Source: Cryptomeria japonica
Taxonomy: Eukaryota > Streptophyta > Pinopsida > Cupressales > Cupressaceae
Direction: 5' to 3'
Length of the DNA: 64,000 nucleotides
Assembly: GCF_030272615.1 (NCBI RefSeq)
Contig: NC_081414.1
Span: 910,225,009-910,289,008 of the forward strand
This document shows, in pieces, positions 11,889 to 24,760 of the stretch. A model generated the notes under the pieces. It saw only the letters and a list, made by a program, of their open reading frames with translations, did no database searches and was not told the origin of the DNA. The position numbers and the translations under genes are program-made. Position 1 is the stretch's first letter; each line of letters starts with the position of its first letter.

Positions 11889-14800
11889 ATGGTGCCCAAG
11901 ATCCAATATCCCATAGTTGTTAAGAATGTAGAGAAGCCCTCACTGAAATACTCTTTGACCCCCAAAGTCGCTTCTGAATCGGATGACAAAACCACCTTTT
12001 CACTCATCCCAAACAGAGTGTTGTTAGTCGAGGATGTGAGATTCTTCACCAAATGTTGTGTTGAAGAACTCGGTCATGTTGAAATCAGAGACACCTATGA
12101 TGAGCTCTGTACCGATGGTAAATTGAACAGCAAGTATGAACACATCAAGATCAAGGGATTAACTGAAGCCCTAACCTATCCTCGTGTGTTCAAACCCCAG
12201 TGGGTCAAGTTTGTTTTGAGCTAAGTTCACGATGATTTCATGTGACTAGAAGAGCAACCATTTAAGATTACCAAGAAAATCATTCATCTGATTACCGGTT
12301 ACCCTATCTATGATCATGCCCGAGCCCAGAAGATGATATCACAGAAGGAATTGATCAGTTTAACCGAAGTGAAATCTGATTGTAGAGGATTGAAACTGAA
12401 TAATGTCACTGATGAAGAACTAAAATTTGTCATTAGAGTAATAGGCTACTGTTTCTTCCAATCGGTAAGGGAAAACAATGTCCCATGTGCAGTAGTAGAC
12501 TTGGCTTACAAAATTGTGAAAAAGGGAATGAAAATTGACTTATGCGAGGTATTGCTGAAGAACCTAATTGAAAATCTGAACACCATCGGGAAGCTGAAGA
12601 ACAACTTGGCTAATACTCTAAAGTTTGGATCACTACTGGTATGCATGTTTTTCTACTTTGAAAATTTATTTCCATCACTCGGTAAAGTTGTTTGGGAGCT
12701 ACACCGACCTATCACCCATCAGATTAATTACTTCATTAAGAAGTTAGGTGATAATTTCAATGATATCATGGATGATTACTTTAGTAAATTTCAAGAGAAA
12801 ATGCATAACAGATATAGGATACCACCCCAGCTAGTAGAGAAATACAAAAATGATATATGTTTTGAAGTTGACACCGATTACTATTATGTGAATGTTGTGG
12901 AACCGAGGACTCAATCTTTGTCACCAATGGGTTACGAGATTGATTTTGACATCATAAAATAGCAAATTGATGCATTTCTTGCATTGCCCAAACATGCTAC
13001 CGAGCTAAGGTATGGTACCTATGAGGAAGTAAAGGAAAAGGTAAAGATGAATATTGTAGTACCCAAAGCTACAAGAAAGGCAACAAAAATGATAAAAGCA
13101 TTGTCTGAGAAATTCAGAGAAGACTCCTCCTCTACACTTGTCAAAGGCACCATTGCCATTATCGAAGAGGAATCTGAAACCCAAGAGGCGGCTATAACAC
13201 TAAGCACTGAATTGCCTAAGAGTAAAGTGTTAAAGAGAAAGAAACAGGACACATCAAAAGTCTCATCGATTCCACCTCTAGTAAAATGACCTAGCACTAG
13301 AGCATCTCCAGCTTCACCGAGTAAGAAGACAAAGAGTGTTACTATTCCCAAGGTAACAAAGACATACAAGAAATCTACTCAGAGACTCATTTTGGCAAAA
13401 GAGTCTAGCGATACCGAATCAGAAGATGCAAGCAAATTCCAGATTGTCAAGAGCAAGAAGGTAAATATACATAGTGTTGAAAACTTTTGTGCTAATGTGA
13501 AAGAGTATGGTGGATTTGGAGGATTTAGATATGTCAAGTATGAAACCAGGAACAATGATGAAAAGAGACAAATTGAAGAAGCTATCATCTTCACACTTCT
13601 AAAGTTTCGGTTAGCTCCATTGGAACTAGCTAAGTCACTTCCAAATGAATTGTATCTACATATTGATAATAGGTGGAAGTATGCAATGGACTCAGAGAAA
13701 CAAATCAGAGAGAGAAGTCTAGTCCATCTCTTTCCTGATATGTTAGTAGCTGAAATAAAGGAACATCTGACAACCTACAATTCAAAGTTTCTTGTCAAAC
13801 AAAGAGCCTTAAAACTGATGAATGGGCTATATATTGAAGTAGAAAATGAGACAAAAGCAAAGTGGCAGGAAATATTCAAAATCAAGGATGTCGGTGAGCA
13901 AGCTACAGTTGAAATCGTTGATGTCACCGAGCATGATCCTGATGTCACCGAGCAAGGTCCTGATGCTACCGAACAAGATCCTACTGACACCATTCAAATA
14001 GATGAAGATGTCATGGATACAAAGGCACCAGAATGGGAAATGATAGAAGGCACTGCATATGCAAAACTTGTATCTAGTGAATCCGTTTTGGAACAAGTTC
14101 AGCCTTATCCACTAGTCAAGCAATCTGTCTCAACCAAAACTCCTCAGGATATAGATCAAGGCACTGAAGGTCACAAGTCTAAAACAGGAGAAGGTACTGC
14201 TCAAGAATAGACATCTCAAGCACCTTCTAGCACTGAAAATGTTGCAACTGAGACACCAAGTACTGAGACACCGAAGGACTCTACAGAGGCTAAAGGAACC
14301 AATCAAAGTGTTGCCTCTACCGAGCAACCTACTGAGGGTCATCAAGCCTCACAAGCCATTGTCTTAGTTCCATCGGTGAAAGGTAAAGAAAAAAAAGTGA
14401 GGAAGCATAGTTTTAAAGTTGATTTGTCAAAATCCATAGTGTTGCCCAATGTAGACATAGCAAAATTAAAGGGGCAAGCACTCATTGATTTTGGTGAACT
14501 GTGCAAAGCAAAGGCCGAACAAAAGAAGCAAATGGTCATTCAAAAGAAAAATAAAGTACTTCAGAAGATAAAAGCACTTTTAATAGATATGCTACCTGAA
14601 GCTACCGTATTAACTGATGTAGCCATCCACATTCAACTGGATGAACTCCTAACAAAGATAGAGACATCTGGAGTAGATGCATCGGAGTATTTGAGCAAGT
14701 TGAAAGACAAAGAGCTCACTGCCAAGATGATAGAAGAGGTACAAAAAGCTATAGCTATTGGAAAAGTTAAACTTGTCAAATTTATTACTGAGTTGACTCC

Positions 14801-15272
14801 TCAACTCAAGCACATTCATTATTTATTTCAAAAAATCTGCACATTTTCTTTATTCATTAAAAACATTAAGAATCAAATAGAGGCAATTGAGAAAGAGATC
14901 ACCGATCTTTCAAATAAATTGACCACCGAGCCAAATTCAGTTCAGAATTTTTATACAAAGTTACAACAGCTCATGGCTCAACAATTGGACTTAAAAAATG
15001 AAGAACACAAGATCAGGATGGACATAATGACACTTCAAACATTATTCCTTCCTCATCTTTCATCAGTCCAAGAACAGATCAATTGAGCCACATACTTATC
15101 TACTACTCAAGAGGGAAGCACTCTAGATGGCTTAATATCACTATTGGTTGATATTCAAGCATAGAATTCTTTAATGGACAGTGTAAAGGATGCACTCTCT
15201 GTTGCTCTCACCGATGCCCAGACCAAGTACAAATCCATTTTTGATCAGTTACCACCCCCAAATGGAAATTAA
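11889..15272 (+). pseudogene. Element B ORF2: giant protein of unknown function
   Basis: A single frame from ATG 11889 to TAA 15270, about 1,127 codons, interrupted by stops near 12222, 12243, 12960, 13287, 14208, 15084 and 15162 with the frame kept throughout. The N-terminal ~370 residues form a compact helical region with blocks EELGH, ITG-P, KIDLCE and FGSLLVC. Block for block this matches element E ORF2: EELGA, VTGLP, KIDICE, FGNLLVC, then RYRIPPQLVEKY against RIRLS-SIVDKY. The middle (13290-14370) is a polar linker with repeated VTEQ/ATEQ units. The last 230 codons are coiled coil. I see no RT, integrase, protease, signal peptide or clear membrane segment. It could be a relative of the plant-transposon-associated ORF families, or a diverged Sirevirus envelope-like ORF; neither is proven. 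Confidence 0.8.
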
Positions 15273-15673
15273 GTTTTTGATGTTTGTCAAAAAGGGGGAG
15301 TGATACTATATTTGGGGAGTAATATGTTACAATACTAGGGGAGTGATACAGTATTAATACAGTTTTGAGAGAATGATATAGTTTTCGGAGTATAGTATAT
15401 AGGGGGAGTACACCGAGAAAAGTAAGCAAAGTATCCAAGAGCAGTAAATTGCACAGTATACAGAACAGTAAGCAAAGAACAAGAACAGATCACCAAGCAT
15501 GCAAAATCAGAATTTTATATAGTATATTGATAAGGGGAGTATATCTGATATATTATTATTGACTATTGTATATACTGTCAGCATAGTCAAATTTTGCAAG
15601 TATATAGATTATTGAGTTATAACTTTGAAAGTAGTTTTTGTCAAACATCTCAACTAATGTCAAAAGGGGAGAT
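15273..15673 (+). other. Element B 3' untranslated region with repeated polypurine tracts
   Basis: Contains three GGGGGAG-type tracts (15294, 15402, 15665) in a T/A-rich background. Several tracts before the 3' LTR are a described trait of Sireviruses. The last one abuts the LTR and would prime plus-strand DNA synthesis. Confidence 0.7.
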
Positions 15674-16811
15674 TGTTACTACTTATCAGATTGCCATTAG
15701 TTTTATGTCAAAGTTATACTATATACTCTAGTCGGTTATCTATTACCAAAATATTTAGTCGGTATGTACAGTCTAGTCGATTATAGAAGAAAGAAATCAC
15801 AGAACTCAATATACACTGAGCTGTCTATCGAGTATCTTTACATGTCTACCAAGCAGCAAAGATGACACATCGAGTTGATTTACATTGAGTGAAATGTGTT
15901 ACCAGATTCATTGAACCTGGACATGCATATGAAAACATGTTACAAGATCAAGGCAGATCTAACCATTATCACATTGGAAATTGCACTTAAAGATTGTGTA
16001 TGATTTTGAGGTTATCTAACCAATGAAATATTTTGCATGGTTATTCATTCAATAAATCATATTTGTAAGATCGAAGCAATGAATTGGATCATGGTCATAA
16101 AAGATCTATTTATACATCACGAGTTAAGAGTTAAAGGTGTGTGCATGAGTGTAAGAAGATTGTTATAGAGACACAAAGGTCACCAAGAAGGTTTTCAGAG
16201 AACAGTCGAAGAATAGAGTAAACAGAAGGGTTTACCGAGTTACTATATGGGTTACCGAGGTATGCTATAAGCAGGGTAATTTTTTCTAAGCACATAGAAT
16301 CTGCTATAACATTCTAGATGTAAAGTTGCAGATATTTGTAATAATTTTATTGTAATATTGTGAAGTTGTAAGAGAGACCTTTAGCAGGGTAAAAGACTCT
16401 AATCAAGTCTATAAATTGTAAAGCCTCTAACCAGGTGCAACATTTAGATGAAGTGTTGTAAAATCCTTTAGCAAGATAGATCTAACAGATCTTGTTACTC
16501 CTAACAGGGTAAGCTATCAGAAATAGCTAAACATGTAGCTCTAATCGAGCACTCATTATTATTGCAGTAGTGAAGTTGTGGGTGCATCCCCACCACAGTT
16601 TTTCTCTCTAACCAAGAGTTTTTGTGTAATCAAAATATATATGTTATGGAGTGAATCATGTATGATTGTTATCTATTTGTTTTAGTTTTATATTATGTTA
16701 CTGCACTATTTGGTTTATGCATAACAGTAAAGATATTGTTGAAGAATTGTTTTGAAGTACTAATTCACCCCTCCCCTCTCAGTGCATTAGCTTTCCATAT
16801 TGGGCCTAACA
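15674..16811 (+). repeat. Element B 3' LTR
   Basis: 1,138 bp, TGTTACTACTTATCAG to GGGCCTAACA, directly after the polypurine tract. The 5' two-thirds contains several copies of ACCGAGT-like words. The final 480 bp matches the truncated 5' LTR. An ORF near 16658 is LTR sequence, not a gene. Confidence 0.9.
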
Positions 16812-17565
16812 TTGATAAGCGTTCATTTCCTCTGCTAGGAAAGACTTCAGTAAAGGTAACAAGGTTGTTGATGATCTTCTGGTAGCTCTTCATGTTGCTA
16901 TTCTTGAGCATCAATTAGATCCAAACACTCCCAGTGCAGAAAAATGCAAAATATTGATCAATTCATTGGGTAGTCAAGCTGAGACAATCAAAAAGAAGTA
17001 TGAAAATGACTTAGTTGATGACAAAGAAAATCTCTTGTAGGAAATCAAGTCTAAATGTGAATCAGCCCATCATCAGCTCTCCCAGCTTATTTCTAAAGGT
17101 CAGTCTTATTTGGAGAACGGTGATTTATTGTTTGCTTTTAGTCTACAATGATCGAATGCCACTCAAAGCATAAAAAATGAGATGAATATCATTGAAGACA
17201 AAATCTGACAAGCTCAGACAAACTTCAAGATATTTAAGGATCTATCTGGCTCTGGAAGGTCAAAGATTGAGGAACTGTATGATAGATATTATGAGTTGTA
17301 ACAACAAAGAGACAATATCATCATTCCCTTAGGCAAGCTAAGAGATCTGGGCAATGAAAGTATCTCTTTTATGAACATGGCTCTTTCTCATGCTTCTCAG
17401 TTATCTTATACTGATCCCAGTTCCTTTACTGAAGCAGAGCAACTTCATGCATCCCTATTGGCTCAAATATAATTTTTGATAGAAGCAATCTCTCATTGGG
17501 ACTTGCACAAGGACACTTGGACTGCTCATGCCCAAAATCTCAAGAAGTCCTCCAGAAATCAGTAG
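16812..17565 (+). pseudogene. Element C: C-terminal coiled-coil tail of an ORF2-type protein
   Basis: A decayed frame reading through to TAG 17563 with internal stops (TAG, TGA, TGA, TAA, TAA), all where Gln, Arg or Trp codons would fit. The translation is helical and charged and has no knuckles or catalytic motifs. It precedes GGGGGA tracts and a Sirevirus-like LTR, exactly where ORF2 tails sit in B and E, so I read it as the same kind of gene. Its 5' part is missing; element B's 3' LTR abuts it at 16811. Confidence 0.55.
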
Positions 17566-17773
17566 TTGATCCCATTAGGGGGAGTTCATTTTTTTTTTTG
17601 ATACTCTTCTTACCCTTTTTCATTGTTGTCAAAGGGGGAGTAGTAGTAGGAGCAATTCTAGCAGTTAAATACTATTTTTAATTTCATGCAAAGACTATTG
17701 ATACTTCTATTATTATTTCAACAAACTTACTCTGTATAACTTATATATTGTCATCAATGAAAAAGGGGGATAT
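17566..17773 (+). other. Element C polypurine tracts
   Basis: Three GGGGGA/GGGGGAG tracts at about 17577, 17634 and 17764; the last lies immediately before the LTR. CAATGAAAAAGGGGGA resembles the ends of the other Sirevirus-like elements here. Confidence 0.7.
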
Positions 17774-19685
17774 TGTTGGCCTATTTGTCATTGTTGTCAT
17801 TGATGTCATCTGGAATGTATGAATGTGATCCAATCTGGAAATTTTTCTTTATTTTCTTATCATGTATTCACAATTTTGAGGTCCAGTATTTTATGTGATC
17901 AGAAGCTGATCTGGATATGATTGTTGCACACGTTTCAAGATATATTTAGATTCGGTCCCATAGAGATATGTTGATATGTGTATTCCTCCATTTTGTAGCT
18001 GATAGCCAACACCGCATGAAGACACCCGAATTATTGTAGTGTGTGGTTAAGTATGGTCTCATCCATTCCGGCTGAGCCAACGTGACAATTAAATGATGCA
18101 GATATATAAATCATCGAGGATATAATATGCTAGAGGCATGGTTGTTGAAAAATAACTATTTTGATGTACTATTGTGGTTATGTTTTGTGTGCAAGTTCGG
18201 TACAAAAAAGTCATGTGACAGTTTATGTACTTCAAGAGAATTGTACTCTATGCATATGTTAGATGCACTCACAATAGTTCAAATTTTGTATACTCTATAA
18301 TCTGACTATAAGCCCTCTTCTATATATTGGCCGACAGTGTGCCAAACCATGTTGGATATTGCTGAAGAGTTTGTTGGAATGATGTGTTGTCATTGATGTC
18401 AACATATTCTTCTGTGTATTCTAGTGTTGCAATCAGAATGGATGAGTTGGTATGGCTAGCGTGTTGAAGTTGAGTTGTTGCAGTTTAATGGGTTTGTAAA
18501 TACTTATCTCTAGTTGATTCAGTAGAATTTTCAGAGGTTCGCATGATGATTTGATTATGTTGTGAGATCTGGTATTATAGTTCGTTATTCAGTTGTTTGT
18601 GTTATTCGGTATACTGGTTTGTGCTCCAGAATTGCATTATCTTGGTTTGCAGATTTGGCATAGTATTTGGGACGTTCATATGTGTCCTCAATTCAAATGG
18701 TTCATGATTTGGAAGTACGCAAGTTAATCTTTCAGTTTGACAGTCAATTCAGCATGTGTTCTTGAGGTTCGATATAATGATGATGAAGATTCCAGTAAGT
18801 GGTGATGTTGCAGTTGTTTATGTGGTGATTCATGTTGCTTGTGGATGTTTCTAGATTGTGTTATATCCATGTTGTTGGTTTGTATTGATCATTGTGCACG
18901 TTATTGATCTTTTTCTTGATTTGGTGGTGGTCTTTGTGTTATACGACATTCTTGGTGATTGTAGCATGTTGCGGATGATCGAGGTGTAATCCTTGGTGGT
19001 GTTTCTTGGTTGTGGTATTGATTTAGGTCCATACTATGTCTTAACTAATATTGTTTTGATCTAAATCTATTGTTGTAGTGTGTGAGGTTAATATTTTATT
19101 ATTTTTTATGAGGGTTTACCCAACCTTGAAATATAGGTTCATGATTTGTATAAATATATGTAATATTCATCTATGATATGTATCTGCGTGTGCAAACATT
19201 GATTGATCTTTCAGTAGCAGAGGGAAAGTGTGAAAGAGTGTGAAGAAGTGGAAAGAGAGGAGTTTGAGTATATGTGCTTAACCGGAACTATAACCAGGCA
19301 TATGGAGATGCTATTTTCACATTTCATGTAATCCAGATTGTTGTCCGATCTTTGTAAGGCAGTGAGCCTTCCTCGGGGTTGTATCCCTTCTTGTATTTGA
19401 GTAGTGAGCTTCAGGCAGTGTGTCTGAATGCATGTGCATTCCCCATTGTAATATTTGCATTTACTCCTAACAAGGTATTATCTTATTGTGGGTAGGTTCC
19501 CACTATGGTTTTTCCCTTAACCAGGTTTTCCATGTCAAAAATCTTTGTGTCATGTGTGTTGTTGATGTGGTGTTGATTTATTCTCTTACTATTTAATATC
19601 AAATCTGAATTTAAGTTTGAGTTGTGGGGAGTTTGAGAGCAAACTGATTCACCCCCCCTCTCATTTTGTTGCATTGTTGCCAACA
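17774..19685 (+). mobile_element. Element C 3' LTR
   Basis: 1,912 bp, TGTTGGCCTATTTG to GTTGCCAACA. It carries the paired LTR blocks GGTTTTTCCC...GGTTTTCCATG (about 19510-19535) and GATTCACCCCCCCTCTC (about 19646). A 5' partner is not in the window. The left part has many TTGTT/GTTGTGG words but no gene. Confidence 0.75.
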
Positions 19686-19933
19686 AACCAGCAATGAGTC
19701 ACCCCTTTTGTACTATGTAACTGGTTGCATATTACATTATTCCTGAGAGTATCATCTCTATATGTATTTTTCCATATTGGGTTTTCCATGTATAAATCTG
19801 GTGTTATGTATTATGTCTCCATTTTTGTTTACTGCATTTGAGTTATGTTATGTGATTGGTTATTTAGAAGTTTAAATAACTTCAAGGGAATACTAATTCA
19901 CCCCTCCCCTCTTAGTATTCTGGCTATTCAACA
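19686..19933 (+). repeat. Partial LTR D (3' end only)
   Basis: The last 248 bp of another copia-type LTR: GGGTTTTCCATGTATAAATC, then ATTCACCCCTCCCCTCTTAG, ending TATTCAACA. The 5' part is absent; element C's LTR meets it directly. What follows is not a primer site, so it is a 3' or solo LTR remnant. Confidence 0.65.
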
Positions 19934-20275
19934 ATTCTTTGCCTTCCAATTCTACTAATGTGGTTGAGTCTAAGTCTCTTGCCTTTTCTCTCAATGACCT
20001 TGGTGTTGAGTCTAATAATGTTTTGAATCTTGTTGATAAACCTAAACCTCCTAAGGACCTATGCATTACCTTTGATCCTAGTGAAGCTATTGTTGCATCC
20101 GATGGCCCATTATATATCACTACGAAGATTTTAAAGACAAACTCTCACAAGGGGTGCCCATTGACCTAATGTGTATGGTGAATGTGATAACTGAAGAATA
20201 TCTTTACACTTTACAATTGTGTCAAGTAACATATGATAAGTTTGATGTTTTTTATTACAGAACAAATAGGTTTTG
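19934..20275 (+). pseudogene. Ty3/gypsy fragment, protease region
   Basis: One frame gives DGPLYITTKI, resembling the gypsy protease/pre-RT block. After a frameshift near 20155 the other frame continues with VNVITEEYLYTL, the block normally following the catalytic Asp-x-Gly. The Asp-Ser/Thr-Gly triad itself is not recognisable (D-L-M-C here), so it is dead. No RT, RNase H or integrase follows. The 21875-22083 frame may be the far end of the same element. Confidence 0.55.
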
Positions 20276-21868
20276 AAGGAACCCAAAACCCTTTAAGAAA
20301 TAACTACATCAAAAAGCTACATTGAGATATACCATTACCACAGTAGCCCAAAGACAACAAAAAACCAGTAAAAAGCCAAAAACAAGGAAACAAACAGTAG
20401 AAAGGAAGAAACTAGTACAAGTTTTTAACGGCCTTTGCGGCCTCAGTTTCCAGCTGAGTCATATTAAGGGCAATCTTCTTCAGCTCCTAAATATCCCGAT
20501 TGGCAATTTTATTCTTCAGGTTAGCTCTGGTTCTCTTGCAAGGCCCTACCATTTTCTCTGGCTTTTTATCCAACACATCCACATCCACTATAGATCCTCC
20601 CTGATGGATGGCTTCAAGCTTTCCAACAATGATATTTAAACTTTCAGCAGAGTTCTTCACCACTTTTATGAATGAATCTAACCAAAGATATCAGATTCTC
20701 ATTAACTTTCTCATATTTATTCTCCATCTTACTCAATCTACCTTCAAACTCTTTCTTGAGTTTGTCCTCCAGCTCAGATATCTCGTAGTCATAGTCTTTC
20801 TTCATATCACTTGTTGTTCCCATAGTCTTCTACTTAGAGTCCACAATTGACTTTCTCTAATCAACTGTCCAGTGTTTTGTAGCTTGAGAATCTTTTTTAC
20901 TACTAATTGCCTAAATTTACACATTTATATCCTTAATTTCATGGAAATACCATTTAAACATTTTAAAGTTATCTACAGCAGCATCACGAGCTAAGGACAG
21001 AACTTCATCAGGGTTCTCCCTTTCTAAGTTGAGATAAGGAGAGTTGGCATTGAGATCCTTCGGGAAGGGGGTTCTTTCACTCCTCGGTAGGGCTTGGATA
21101 GACTAATTCAGGATTAATTGGTGGGAGGTTGAGAATTATAATTTGAAATAGAAACAAGGGAGGCTCTGCCGCATTTAGTTTGGTGGCCAATCTTCAAGGA
21201 AGACTCAGACCCGTATTTAGATTCTTCCATATCGGTTTTCCATTCTTCTTCATCAGAGGAAAGACTAACATGGTCCTCTTCCTTAGATTTGCTAGAGCCA
21301 TCAGGAACCCTAGTCTAAGGAGAGGGTGGGTTTTTTATATGTTCATGGATGAGGAAGAGCAACCCACCATGAAGGACAGGGAATTTCTTGTTTTTTCTAT
21401 GGTCCTTAATACTAACATTAATGGATGCCATCAAGAAGAAGGGAAAAGAGATTTTCTCTTTGTGCCTAAAATGATTGAGAAAAACAAAATGATGCCCGTA
21501 GGCCCTAGTAAATCTACTATCAAGGGAAACATTTTTCATTAAAACCACAAGAACAGAGCGCCATATAGATTTAATCTTACCCGTGTCATAGCTACTTTTG
21601 TCAACTTTTGTAAGCTTTGTCCTCTCCTTCTCATTTCTAGGGAATTTCTTGACTATGGCATCAGACATTTTCCTATCTCTATAGAACTTCACTCCTTCCA
21701 TTGACAGGCCAGTGACCTCAGCAATGAGCTTCTCATCAATTTCCACCCTTCTACCCTCAATTTGAATTTTTCCATCCTTCCAACCCTTGGAAAATTTCTT
21801 CATGACATTTGCATTGGCATCATCCAATCTTTCAATAAAGGGATTGAGACCGCCATGATCTAGGATAC
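20276..21868 (-). pseudogene. Antisense ORF2-like protein fragment
   Basis: The N-terminal part (21868 down to 21315) is open for about 180 codons and contains EIDEKLIAEVTGL and KFYRDRKM, echoing the VTGLP block in element E ORF2 (residue about 145). It then passes through damaged coiled-coil sequence (about 21000-20640, one frame reading DYEISELEDKLKKEF) and a tail about 20500-20420 (QLETEAAKAVKNLY). The 3' tail, including GGTTTTGAAGG on the plus strand at 20269, also occurs at 46130-46270. This is a separate lineage from B and E but similar in layout: N-terminal helical domain, then coiled coil. Function unknown. Confidence 0.5.
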
Positions 21869-21874
21869 GACATA

Positions 21875-22083
21875 TTGTTTTATTCTGATGATATGTATAA
21901 GCTCATTGATGTTAATAATGATCTATCTAAACATTTTTCAAAAGCATTAACCCTAGCTCCTAGTGACAAACAAAGTGACTTATCATTAGAGCATGGTCCT
22001 TGTTTGGAACTTGCAATAGCTCCATTTACCATGCTCAAAGTTTCTCCTTTTGCATCTTGTCCACCTTCCCAAAATAATGTTTA
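21875..22083 (+). pseudogene. Possible 3' end of a gypsy polyprotein
   Basis: A 69-codon frame (LSKHFSKALTLAPSDKQSD) ending at 22083. I do not recognise it. It lies between the ORF2-like fragment and the LTR at 22991, where a gypsy C-terminus is expected. It could equally be chance. Confidence 0.2.
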
Positions 22084-22990
22084 GCAAGATTGGGAGGCAG
22101 ATGATTTTCTTGATTAGCTTTATTTGTGTTGTAGATTATCTATCCTCTCTTGCTTGTTCATAATGTGTTTCCCCCATGTTGTGTTATGTTAGGTTCTCTT
22201 TAGATGACCCTTGTTACTTCGTTGGTGCAAGGTAATAAAAAGGTTGAATCTATTGTGACATTCTTCTATTTGTATCTCCATTCTTCTATTTTTTCGTTCC
22301 TTGTGTTGTCTACTTGGGGATGATGCAAAGCGTTGAGATCTATTTTGGTCGCTTTCATGTAGACTCAAAATACACTTGTTACCTTCTTCCATTGTTCTTG
22401 TGGTTCCACTACCATTAGGGGATAGGTCAATTTAATATAAATATTTATGATATACATTATTTATCATAAGAGCATATTGACCCCTGAGTTGGTGGATCCC
22501 TTATGTGTTTTTGTGTTTTGTGACCATTATCCTTTGATTTGTCCTTTCTCAGGGGCATCTCATTGTGGTAACACATTTGTCTTTTGGATGCATGCTACCT
22601 TAAAGCAATTTCTCCCAATAAGGTGTATGCAATTTCTTTAATGTGGGGGCATACACTCCGCTCAATGTTACATTTTATGCACACACCATGACATGTTTCG
22701 ATAGTCAAGTTAATTTACAAATTGAGCCTTTTGCTTTGTAATTTGGTATTTTTTCTTTTCATGACTCACAATAAGAAAACCTTACTAGGATAGTAGTCAT
22801 GTTCTCTCTCTCTTTTCTTTATTATGATGTCCCTTTTATCTCTTGATATTAGAGTAGTAATATCCTAAAGTCCTTGGAGACTTACTATATCTTGTCTCTC
22901 TAATATTTTGATTAATTTTTTTTAATTCAAACCTTTGTACTTTACCATTATTATGCTTAGTCTCATACTCTCGCTAAAGTGGGGGCTAAA
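22084..22990 (+). other. Non-coding stretch ending in a polypurine tract
   Basis: No supportable gene. T-rich sequence ends in AAAGTGGGGGCTAAA immediately before TGTAGCATCC, consistent with a 3' untranslated region of a gypsy element. Confidence 0.45.
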
Positions 22991-23686
22991 TGTAGCATCC
23001 TAACTTGTACTCGCTTACAATTTTTTCCTCACTTAGGCTCACTTAGGCAATTTGTACTCTAAGGTTTGATTGAAGCACTGATTCTGCTCACACCCTTCAT
23101 TCATGTCACCTCTTTCACCAGTTTGACCCTCTTGACTGAGATCTTGACTTTTAGGACCAAGGTGCGGGACCATGCCACCGATGCCCTGGGCCTAATCAAG
23201 ACCATAGCATATACACACTAGGCTCCTCAATTGGGCCCCAAACTGACCCCTTTCAATGGTCACATTCTGAGAGAAATAAATTAGATCCCTTGTCAACTTA
23301 GGTCAAAAATTTAATTCATTTTTTAACAAGCAAGTATAAAAGGAGGTCTACCCCTCATTTGAAACATCTCGATTACACTCTAGCAATTCAAGTGAGCAAG
23401 CAATCAATCTTCTATCAAGTATTGGAGTAGGAGTGAAGTCACGATTCAAGCATTGGAGATGACATTCATGATCTATGTTTTATGAAGACAATCTACATGA
23501 AACCCTAATTCCTTGTGAAGATAAATAAAACTTCATTAAAGGTATATCATTAGTGTTTCATTCATTTTCAGCCTTTTCCTCAAAAGGAAAGTATTTTACT
23601 GTAGTACTTCATTTACATTTTCAATTCAATTTCATGGTTAATTCTAGAACCGAGGTTTAACCTAAGGCAAACCCCTATTCCCAACA
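22991..23686 (+). mobile_element. Gypsy-type LTR (probably 3' or solo)
   Basis: Starts TGTAGCATCCTAACTTG after a purine tract; I place the end at CCCAACA (23686). A later end at TGTGCA (about 23710) is possible. No primer site follows. A second copy is not in the window, so the boundaries are inferred. Confidence 0.5.
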
Positions 23687-24229
23687 ATTTTCCCTTTCTT
23701 TTTGTGTGCAAGAAACAGGTACAAAGTTGCATGCGAGAGGATCAACATGATCCATAGAGACAAAGAGGTTCATCTTTTGATCGTGAAAAATTCGGAGGAC
23801 CATGACGAATTGATACTACCTAGTCCCAAAAAATTAGGCCAAACTTATCCAAATCATCTTCTTCTACTCAGATCCAGATTAGTGTCTTCATATGCCATCT
23901 CTAGCTTACTATTTCTATCAAATTTCTTCAATTATTCACTATCTTTCCCTAATCTTTTACAATTCAAATTCAATTCAATTTGAGGAAGAAAGAGCCCCAT
24001 CTAGGAGGCTTGGAATGTGATCAAGTTATAGATCTATCAAGGCTAGATCTATAAGATTCCTCTCCTCCTCAATGTAATGGTCAATTAGGATTGTTAGTGG
24101 TTTTATTATCTTAATTCAAACCTAACCCTAATTTTTCCACAATCACAAGGATTTTTTTTATAAGTGGTTAGAATCCTGATCAACAAGGAATCACCTGTTT
24201 CACATTCTATTTTTCTTATGGTAAACATT
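23687..24229. other. Unassigned stretch
   Basis: No gene supported. GTGTGCAAGAAACAGGTAC near 23704 resembles gypsy leader sequence. Confidence 0.3.
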
Positions 24230-24760
24230 TCTTGAATATGGATAACATGGTCAATAATGTGTACAACCTGCTGATAATGAATTTGCGGTTGACTGTGATG
24301 TACAAGGCATTGTGTAGGATAAGCTGGGACATCAAAAAATTACTCTCAAACCCTGATGTATATTGCACATTTGCATATGTTGTTTCACTATTTGCTAGAA
24401 TATTCAAAGTTTTAAAATCTTGTACAAAACCTTCGTTATTGTCACCAAACTGACTCAGGAACAACCTTTTGAAATCTTTCCATGAAGATAATATTTGCAT
24501 GGGTAAACCAATATATCATTCACTTGCATTGTCTTTAAAAGACCTTACAAAGAGTTTCATAACAACATCTTCTACATAAATTTGAAAGTCCTCTATGAAT
24601 TCACAAAATGATTGTGCATGCCTACAAGTTAATTTATACTTCCCTCCATGAAACTTAGGCGCATGCTATTTAAGCTCAAGAGGGAAAGGATTTGGGTTAT
24701 CCTAAATGTTACCAAAGTTCAAAGGGTTGTATCTTTTTAAAACAAACACTCCTCTCTGTG
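24230..24760 (-). pseudogene. Gypsy Gag fragment
   Basis: Minus-strand frame with an F-H-G-G-K block, then V-V-M-K-L-F-V-R-S-F, an in-frame TGA, and L-P-x-x-x-x-x-S-W-K-D-F-K-R-L-F-L-S-Q-F-G. This matches the conserved capsid region of plant gypsy Gag, in which W-Y-x-x-L-P precedes S-W-x-x-F. The TGA sits where the usual Trp of W-Y lies. Only about 170 codons remain; both ends fade. Confidence 0.65.

Larger units (their letters stand above)
9439..16811 (+). mobile_element. Element B: pol-less Sirevirus-like LTR retrotransposon
   Basis: Bounded by direct repeats: a truncated 5' LTR (9439-9919) and a full 3' LTR (15674-16811, TGTTACTACT to CCTAACA). The two are near-identical over their shared 480 bp. 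Internal order: tRNA-iMet primer site at 9922, zinc-knuckle Gag, a giant ORF2, then polypurine tracts (AAAGGGGGAG at 15291, AGGGGGAG at 15402, AAAAGGGGAGA at 15663). No protease, integrase, reverse transcriptase or RNase H motif is found in either strand, so the element is non-autonomous. The primer site, GGGGGA tracts and C-rich LTR end place it with Ty1/copia, most like Sireviruses. Homology to the 3' LTR stops at 9439, so about 658 bp of the 5' LTR is missing. Confidence 0.85.
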
